Below the pieces are notes generated by a model. That model did no database searches. It worked only from the letters and a program-made list of their open reading frames with translations, and was not told the origin of the DNA. Of a stretch of 64,000 nucleotides of DNA, positions 57,131 through 64,000 are shown in pieces; the first letter of the stretch is position 1; each line of letters starts with the position of its first letter. Source of the stretch: Campanula takesimana (taxonomy: Eukaryota > Streptophyta > Magnoliopsida > Asterales > Campanulaceae); contig JAOWBW010000162.1 in assembly GCA_026119855.1 (NCBI GenBank), positions 1,617,076-1,681,075 of the forward strand, written 5' to 3'. The position numbers and the translations under genes are program-made.

Positions 57131-57462
57131 TAGTTGGCGTGATTCTATATGCGATTAATAGAGAGGCACGTATCGTTCACTATAATAGGTTCCAATAGTG
57201 GTGAAACTACATAGGAATTTGTAATTGACTGGGATAGACCTGTGATAGACTCCATAGGGATTTATAAAACGATAACACTTGCCTTGAATGAAAGATATAA
57301 TATAAACTTGTCAAAAAGTTTTGTATGTCAAAATTGCAATCATACGTTGATGGTCTTAGAGAAAACTAATTTTTACTTATGCTTAAGAAAACGTAGTTTT
57401 AAAACACATGACGACACTATAATAAATAACTGTAGTTTATCTTTCAAACACGATGACACTAT

Positions 57463-58853
57463 TATTGGTGTGTATGCCCTAGACGCGTTATTTGAATGAT
57501 TAAGGTTACCATTTGCTTTATGCTTTAATAAAGATATTGAATGTTTGATTATTATATATTTTGCATGTTTATTATAATAATCTATGTCCTTTGTAATTAT
57601 GATTAATTACTGGTATAAGTTTAATGGATAATCATATGATGATTATATGTATATGATACAATTAGACTTATGGGTATTTGTTGGAGAACAAATACTGGAC
57701 TGAACCGTTATGAGATTTATGTCATGGTCAAATGTCATAATTAAATCTCATATAGTTATATCACTTGAATCTTTAGACCTGAAGTTATTACAGTCTTTCA
57801 CATAATGAACATTACGTTTGACATATTCAAACGTTACCTTTAACCGGGTAGCTATAAAGGATATTATTGGCATAATCGGAATCATGTAAGGAAGGGTAAT
57901 AAGCCAAGATAGGATTTGTTCCTCGTCAAGAGAGATGTCAAGCTTGGGCCACTCAATAAATGGTATTGATGAAATGCATGGCCATGCTCAAATGAATTGA
58001 TTGGATCAATGTCATTTGTATTATCAATACATTCGGGATCGAGAAAGCATTGAACAAAGTAAGTTGACCATCTACCATGGCTTACTTTCATTAGACATCG
58101 TGAAACAAAGAGATTGTGTTATGTTCTATTTTAGGAAACTTTGGGATTTCAATGTTATACTAATTGGGTAGTCATAATGGCTTGCTAGAATCCGCTTATG
58201 ACTTACGAGTTCTGAATGGTTCGGACTCGTTGCCAACTTAGTATAATCCTATTGGGTCACACACACAGCGGATAATTAAAAGGAACGAACAACGAGGAAG
58301 TACGGAACATGATCCATACGGCTGGGAATGAGCCATACGGCTCCAACCAAGTTGTACGGTTCTAACGGCGTACTGCAATTTATTTAAGGATTTTCTTGTT
58401 GGACAAGAACTCCTAAACCCTAAACGATCTTAGAGACCTCTAGTATATAATATGTACAACCAAGATTCAGTCCCATATCATTTGATTTGTGAAATCACAA
58501 CTTATTTCTTGGAGAGAGAAAATACACATATTATACTAGGGTTATTAGTTTGATTATTCTAAATCATCAAACCATAATAATCAAATGGAGCAATTGAAGA
58601 ATCGTTCTTCATCAAGTTTTTCAATCTGAAGGACCTCGCAGTCAAGTCAAAAAGAGTTCTTGAATCCGTTCAACATGTGGATCACCGGTAGAGGGTGCTC
58701 ATCTTAGTATCTAAATCTAAGGTTTCATATTTTGATCTACAGGGGTTAGTTTCTTCCATCTTACATATTATGAATTATTGGTCATAACGGATATAGGCTT
58801 TGGGTTTCTTCATGTAATGTCTTCCGCTGTGCATGATTGCACGAAACCCAATA
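57463..58853 (+). mobile_element. Solo LTR with 5-bp TSD (copy 2)
   Basis: A 1391-bp relative of 14184-15564 begins TATTGGTGTGTATGCCC and ends ACGAAACCCAATA. It is flanked by the perfect 5-bp repeat ACTAT (57458-57462 and 58854-58858). The canonical TG...CA ends are changed to TA...TA on both sides. No internal sequence or second LTR is present. Confidence 0.9.
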
Positions 58854-58869
58854 ACTATTATAAATACTG

Positions 58870-59483
58870 GATCTTAGTTTTATCGTTCGATCCACAGAGA
58901 ATGTATTGTAAGTAACATGAAATTTTTAGCACACTAACACTAACATCGTCACTCTTTAACCCTTAGACTAACGCTAAAAAACACTACACAACAAACACTT
59001 TCATCTGCACTTAAAAACACTTTCACTAAATTTTTTTTAAAAAAAATACTACGTTGGCGTTGTGAGTGTGAGTGATAAATAATGTAACTACATGTGTTTT
59101 GTAAGCGCATGGGTATGGATATTGAGTTCTAATGTATCTATAAAAATAATGTTAGTGGTAGTGTGACGACATATTAGTGGTAGTGTTAGGGATTTCATAT
59201 ACTAGTGCTAAATGAGTGTGGTAGTGTTAACGATAGTGTTAAGAGCATTATTACCCACATCTCTATACTACTTAGTATACCCATGTTTGTGCTTTTACAG
59301 TGTTGTATCATTTAATAACACAAACATACATATATTACTAAAAAATACGGGTGTGAATAACTACAATATAGTGTTAAAAGAGTGTCAGTGACTTTGTTAG
59401 AAAAGTCGGTCTAAGTTTAGTAAAAAAAAAAAACGCCGACTAGGCGTCCTATGCGCCGACGAGTCGGGATGGGCGTTGCCTAC
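58870..59483. repeat. AACACT-rich repeat and truncated CGCCTAGGCG hAT piece
   Basis: Short ACACTAACACTAAC and complementary GTGTTAGTG-like motifs fill 58925-59400. At 59432-59478 AACGCCGACTAGGCGTCC looks like an end of the CAGTGTTCTAAAAG hAT family, cut by the LTR that starts next to it. Confidence 0.4.
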
Positions 59484-60590
59484 TGTTAGTACCCGACCTG
59501 AAAATGAGTTTATTAGGGCTTTCCCAAAAATACAAGGACTTTATAGGAATTAGAAACCTTGCAAAGACTTGTCCTGGATTCCCAAAATATCTCATTTATG
59601 GCAAAATCTATCAAAATAGGCAACTTAGGGTTACCATAAAGCAACAGTGAAACCCTAGCTTGAAAATCAAGTCAGCCTGCAGACTTGGCCAGGCGGCCAA
59701 CCTTGCCACGCCTCGACCTTGGCCACGCGGCCAACATTGTCGCCGTCTTCATTCTTGGCCAGGCGGCCAACCTTGCGCCGGATGATCTGGACCATCAGAT
59801 CTTCCCCTCAGTTTACTATATAAACCAATCCCATGCTATTGGTTTAGGGATCCGATTTTGAGAGTTCTAAAGTACGAATTTTGGAGTTCTTAAACACTAT
59901 TTTGCTCTCTAATTAGCATTCAAACACTCAAGAAGATCCAAGGTTTATTTCTTGCCAACATAGGTAAGTTTTCTAACTTTTTCTTCGTGTTCTTGCATTA
60001 TTTTTAATGTAGATCTTTAATATTCATGTTCTTACATGTTTATTCATAGTTTCTTCATATTCCTTGCATGTTTATTCATATGCTTTGCATGTTCATAATA
60101 TGTTCTTCGTGTTCATAGATTAAAACCTTATTTATGTTATATTTAGGGTTGCGATCTTCATAATTACATGTTATTTCATAGCCGATGATGATCGAGGGTT
60201 CATCAACCCGAGGATGATCTAGGAACTACTTCTAAACCCTAATCTTTAGGTAATTCCCCCCTCATTATGCATGATCCCGATCCTCCTGCCTATTCTAATT
60301 TTCTGCGAACTACGCTGACCTGAGCTTCTCACATTGAGAGGAACGTAGGCAATCTTCGGATCCGGTCTCAAACACTAACACACTACTAACACATTCATCA
60401 TGATAGAAAGACCGATCATTCGGGCAATAGGAGTGATAACGTTCAATATTCTTCTCTTGTTGTAATTTGACCCCCGAACCCATTAACATGCTTTTTCTCA
60501 ATGTTTTGGCTATAACTAAAACGGCGTGGCGACTCTCATAAATTTTAATGTTACTATGAATATTCCCAATTTCAAGCACACGTATTCACA
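59484..60590 (+). mobile_element. 5' LTR of a gypsy-type retrotransposon
   Basis: The proposed LTR runs from TGTTAGTACCCGACC to CACGTATTCACA, about 1.1 kb, placed by the primer-binding site that follows. A TATA box (TATATAAAC near 59817-59825) lies in the U3 part. GAACTACGCTGACCTGAGC and GGAACGTAGGCAATCTTCGG near 60305-60360 are a block typical of plant Tat/Ogre-like elements. The 3' LTR is outside the window, so ends and target duplication cannot be checked. Confidence 0.6.
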
Positions 60591-60591
60591 G

Positions 60592-60609
60592 TGGCGACTC
60601 TGCTGGGGA
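60592..60609 (+). promoter_or_regulatory. Primer-binding site
   Basis: TGGCGACTCTGCTGGGGA follows the LTR by one base and starts with TGG, complementary to a tRNA CCA end. Which tRNA primes was not determined. Confidence 0.65.
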
Positions 60610-60662
60610 CTGCTTTGAAACTTTTTCAAACTTAGTGGGTCTAACTTTCGTTTACATCATGA

Positions 60663-61060
60663 TGCTTGCCATGTTTACACATGCACACACTTGCCATGTT
60701 TACACATGCACACACTTACCATGTTTACACATGCACATACTTGCCATGTTTACACGTGCACCTCACACACACTTGCCATGTTTACACATGCACACACTTG
60801 CCATGTTTACGCATGCACACACCTGACATGTTTACGCATGCACACACCTGCCATGTTTACACATGCACACTTGCCATGTTTACACATGCACACACCTTCC
60901 ATGTTTACACATGCACACACCTGCCATGTTTACACATACACACACCTGCCATGTTTACACATGCACACACCCGCCATGTTTACACATGCACACTGGCCAT
61001 GTTTTCACGTGCCCCCTACAGTTAAGCCATGTTTACACATGCACCAGCGCACTCCGCCAT
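60663..61060. repeat. 25-bp minisatellite, 15 copies
   Basis: Units of TGCCATGTTTACACATGCAC plus ACACT repeat head to tail with few substitutions and some shortened units; CATGTTT occurs 15 times. Because 25 is not a multiple of three and no unit contains a stop, all three forward frames stay open; the long ORFs here are artefacts. Confidence 0.95.
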
Positions 61061-61555
61061 GTTAATACTCGTACCTTGTACCTTGTACCATGTACCTTTG
61101 TTATTCTCGCCTTAGTATTAGGGTCAAACAAAACTCTGCTATGCTCCCTTGTACATTATTTTCCTTCTCATGCATTGCATTGGCATTATCCTAACATTAA
61201 AAACTTCTCTCTTTTCTCCCTAAAAAAAGAATTAGTTTTTACCATACACTACCACTAGTCCGTGTCAGCACTGCACAGGTCCCCATTACCCGGAGTATTC
61301 GATGTGCAGGAATTTGTGCGCTACTGCCGCCCTCTTTTCGAGTCACTCGTCTACTCCACTCACCGTGTACGTTCCGCGAGCGGTGGGAACCTTTTACCTA
61401 ACCCGTGTCAACCCACACATAGAGATTAGGACACTCCTCGGACCACCCATTTAGGATGTAAAAAAAATGCAAAAACTTTTCGCAAAATAAAATGTGCATT
61501 GCATCTAGGCGACCTCTAAGGTCCATCGCTCATCCGTTAAGCCATCATTGCGATC
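61061..61555. other. Retrotransposon leader, unique part
   Basis: Between the two arrays: CTTGTACCTTGTACCATGTACC is a small internal duplication. No ORF with a recognisable product. Confidence 0.5.
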
Positions 61556-62920
61556 CATTTGGGTCTACCCTTCACCTTCGACCGCCTAGGTCAACCTTCT
61601 CAACCTTTGACCCCCTAGGTCAACCTTATCAACCTTTGACCGCCTAGGTCAACCTTCTCAACCTTTGACCGCCTAAGTCAACCTTCTCAACCTTTGACCC
61701 CCTAGGTCAACCTTATCAACCTTTGACCGCCTAGGTCAACCTTAGGTCAACCTTTGACCTCCTAGGTCAACCTTTGACCGCCTAGGTCAACCTTCTCAAC
61801 CCTTGACCCCATAGGTCATTCTCATCCGCCTTTGACCCCTTAGGTCAACCTCATCCACCTTTGACCTCTTAGGTCAACCCTTGACTGCCTAGGTCAACCT
61901 CATCCGCTTTTGACCTTTTAGGTTAACCCTTGACCGCCTAGGTCAACCTCATCCACCTTTGACCTCTTAGGTCTACCCTTGACCGCCTAGGTCAACCTCA
62001 TTCGCCTTTGACCTCTTAGGTCTACCCTTGACCGCCTAGGTCAACTTTATCCGCCTTTGACCTCTTAGGTCTACCCTTGACCTCCTAGGTCAACCTTATC
62101 ACCTTTGACCCCCTAGGTCAACCTTACCACCCTTTGACCTCTTAGGCCAACCTTTGACCCCCTAGGTCAATCTTATCCGTTTAAGTCAACCTTTGACCCC
62201 CTAGGTCAACCGTACCAACCTTTGACCCCTAGGTCAACTTAATCATCTTTGACCTCTTAGGTCAACCTTTGACCCCCCTAGGTCAACATCATCCTCCTAG
62301 GTCAGCCTTATCACCTTTGACCTCTTAGGTCAACCTTTGACCCCCTCGGTCGACATTATCACCCGTTGACCTCTTAGGTCAACCCTTGACCTCCTAGGTC
62401 AACCCAATCACCTTCGACCTCTTAGGTCAAACTTGGACTCCTAGGTCAACCTTATCCATTTTCGACCTCTTAGGTCAATCTTTGATTCCATAGGTGAACC
62501 CAATTACCTTTGGTCCTAACCCGCTTAGGTCAAACAGTCATCTTGACCCACCTAGGTCATTATTTGACCCACCGTCGTCCAGACCAACCTAGGTCAACCC
62601 GTTTAGGTCCACAGACCATCCTTGACCCATTTAGGTCAACTTGTCCGTCTTAGGTTAAAACTACCCTTTCACCTTTGACCCGTCAAGGTCACCCCGTGAC
62701 CCGCTTAGGTCGACTTACCAATCTAGGATCCATCTAGGTCAATCAACCGACCTCCCTAGGTCAACCAACCCGAATAGGTCAGCCTACCCATGTTTAACCC
62801 GAATAGGTCAACCTTAGACCCGCTTAGGTCAAACCATGTCTATCCCGCTTAGATCATCCCATAGGCAAACCGCTACAACCCGCTATCTTGATTCATTCAC
62901 CATATAGGTCAATCCAACCC
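61556..62920. repeat. TTGACC/GGTCAA degenerate array in the leader
   Basis: About 1.35 kb built from CCTTTGACC(N)CCTAGGTCAA-type modules, 25-35 bp apart, decaying toward the right. Each module is a near-palindrome, TTGACC facing GGTCAA. Spacing is irregular, unlike the 25-bp array upstream. Confidence 0.9.
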
Positions 62921-63142
62921 TTCTCATTTAGGTCGACCTATCCTTTACCCATCTACGTCAACCCACCATTATCGCCGCATTCTAGCTTGAACCACTTCTT
63001 GTCTCAAACCTTAGGTCAAACCTTAAGTCAAACCTTACCCGATTCCTATAGGTCTTCCTCACCCATGCTTGACCAAGGACCGAGTCATCTCCCTCTTTTT
63101 GACCCATGTGGTCATTTCTCACCTCTTTTTAAAAGTCTAACT

Positions 63143-63238
63143 TGATTCGAACTACGGCGACCTGAGCCTCTTATTGTGTGGGACCACTCTCTCATGGTAA
63201 GGGGAACGTAGGCAACTTCGGCCCGGTCAAACTTTCAA
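63143..63238 (+). repeat. Second copy of the GAACTACG...GGAACGTAGGCAA block
   Basis: CGAACTACGGCGACCTGAGC and GGGGAACGTAGGCAACTTCGG repeat the block at 60305-60360 of the LTR, now just before gag. An internal duplication of LTR-edge sequence is likely. Confidence 0.7.
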
Positions 63239-63359
63239 TTTTTTACCAAAATGCATTTCAAAAATGTGGAGACCGACTCTTTTCCAAAAAATGATTTTTA
63301 TAACGATGCCTTATCATTAAATACGAATCTAATTCTTTCATGACATAGAGTTCTGCATC

Positions 63360-64000
63360 ATGTCGGCTGCAAGGAACATCGAAGTTGCAACTGAAGCTGC
63401 TACCCAAGATCCCGAGACAATCCTCTACACCGGTACTGCTCTCAGTAAGCAAGCATCCCACTTCGAAGCCATCCTCGATGAACAAGCAATCCACTTTAAG
63501 GCCATTCTCAACGAGCAAGCAACACACTTTCAGAAGGAGATGCATAAGACCCTAAGAGATATCGAGAGGCGCCATTTGTCTGACATTCGTGGCGTTTATG
63601 ATTACCTCAGTCGAGTTCTCCCTCTTGCTCAATGTCAACACCCGTACGCTCCTCAAATGTACGGGCCGCCACAGACTATCCCTGTCGGGATGCCTCCTAT
63701 GACTACTCATCAACAAGGGGTGCCGGTACCTAAATCACCCTCAAAGACAGTTCGTGAAAGGAAGGACGAGCGCGAATTCGACGACTTAGGTATGTCGTTA
63801 GCCAAACTCTTCAAAAGTCTAGTTCAAGCCGGCAAGTTGTCTCCTTTGATCAACTATGAACCAAGTACGGTGAAGCAATGCTTGGATCCCTCCAAACACT
63901 GCCAATACCACCAGTACATTGGGCATGACACCGAAGATTGCGTCCAATTGAGGAGAAAGATTCAAAGCCTCATTGACAGCGGAGCCATCACCCGCCAACG
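63360..64000 (+). CDS. Ty3/gypsy gag-like ORF, open at window end
   Basis: The ATG at 63360 opens a 213-codon frame with no stop to the window edge. Residues about 38-65 hold repeated helix-like units (HFEAILDEQAIHFKAILNEQ), then a Pro/Gln/Met-rich stretch. Near residues 175-190 the segment KHCQYHQYIGHDTEDC matches the zinc-knuckle-like motif common in gag of plant gypsy elements, followed by QLRRKIQSLIDSG. The usual ~100-residue gag core with conserved Trp is not seen before this motif. The product would be the structural gag protein that packages element RNA; pol, if present, is beyond the window. Confidence 0.8.
   Translation, partial: MSAARNIEVATEAATQDPETILYTGTALSKQASHFEAILDEQAIHFKAILNEQATHFQKEMHKTLRDIERRHLSDIRGVYDYLSRVLPLAQCQHPYAPQMYGPPQTIPVGMPPMTTHQQGVPVPKSPSKTVRERKDEREFDDLGMSLAKLFKSLVQAGKLSPLINYEPSTVKQCLDPSKHCQYHQYIGHDTEDCVQLRRKIQSLIDSGAITRQ

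Noticed and set aside
60635..61258. Four overlapping ORFs of 63-131 codons with His/Cys/Thr-rich repeats
   Set aside because: The 25-bp minisatellite lacks stops in all frames, so long ORFs arise automatically; the repeat lies in a retrotransposon leader.
62888..63145. 85-codon ORF MIHSPYRS... before gag
   Set aside because: Low-complexity leader sequence at the decayed end of the TTGACC array; no gag or other domain.

Overview
The window is nuclear DNA of a flowering plant, most likely a eudicot. Genes have many short coding exons with GT-AG introns, spacers are AT-rich, and transposon debris is dense. Stowaway MITEs (TA target, ends near CTCCCTCCGTCCC) dominate; roughly thirty copies or fragments are listed. 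The species cannot be named from sequence alone.

Four genes are supported by exon-by-exon reading with consistent splice phases. (1) A nicotinate phosphoribosyltransferase (NAD salvage) lies on the minus strand at 1-8655; its 3' part is cut off by the window edge. (2) A small F-box/leucine-rich protein lies on the plus strand at 21513-24386. (3) A secreted, probably GPI-anchored PI-PLC X-domain protein lies on the minus strand at 25418-27514, convergent with the F-box gene. (4) A complete 17-exon CURLY LEAF-like Polycomb histone H3K27 methyltransferase lies on the minus strand at 38047-51834, with a second copy of its first exon and 5' region at 55055-55126. Genes 2 and 3 match a neighbouring Arabidopsis pair (At5g67140/At5g67130). 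Genes 1 and 4 match another close Arabidopsis pair (NAPRT2 At2g23420 and CLF At2g23380). The locus therefore looks like two ancestral microsyntenic blocks joined or interleaved. These locus names come from memory.

The spacers hold datable insertions. These include hAT elements with intact 8-bp target duplications (12636-13320, 16236-16420, 18353-20153, 36652-37603). Mutator-like elements carry intact 9-bp duplications (2055-2808, 34398-34568, 35472-36592). Two solo LTRs of one family have intact 5-bp duplications (14184-15564, 57463-58853). A 1.7-kb satellite with a higher-order pattern (29305-30966) sits inside nested inverted-repeat elements. Smaller pieces include an RTE-type LINE 3' end and several tRNA-derived SINE pieces.

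From about 59.48 kb to the right edge runs the 5' part of a Ty3/gypsy-type retrotransposon: LTR, primer-binding site, a 25-bp minisatellite, a 1.3-kb array of TTGACC/GGTCAA repeats, and a gag-like ORF open at the window end.

No wholly new gene system is evident. The most biologically interesting signals are the duplicated first exon of the CLF-like gene, the TTGACC/GGTCAA array in the retrotransposon leader, the TTTCGTGTAAA motif field inside the 1.8-kb hAT element, and the palindrome-bearing Mutator-like element.
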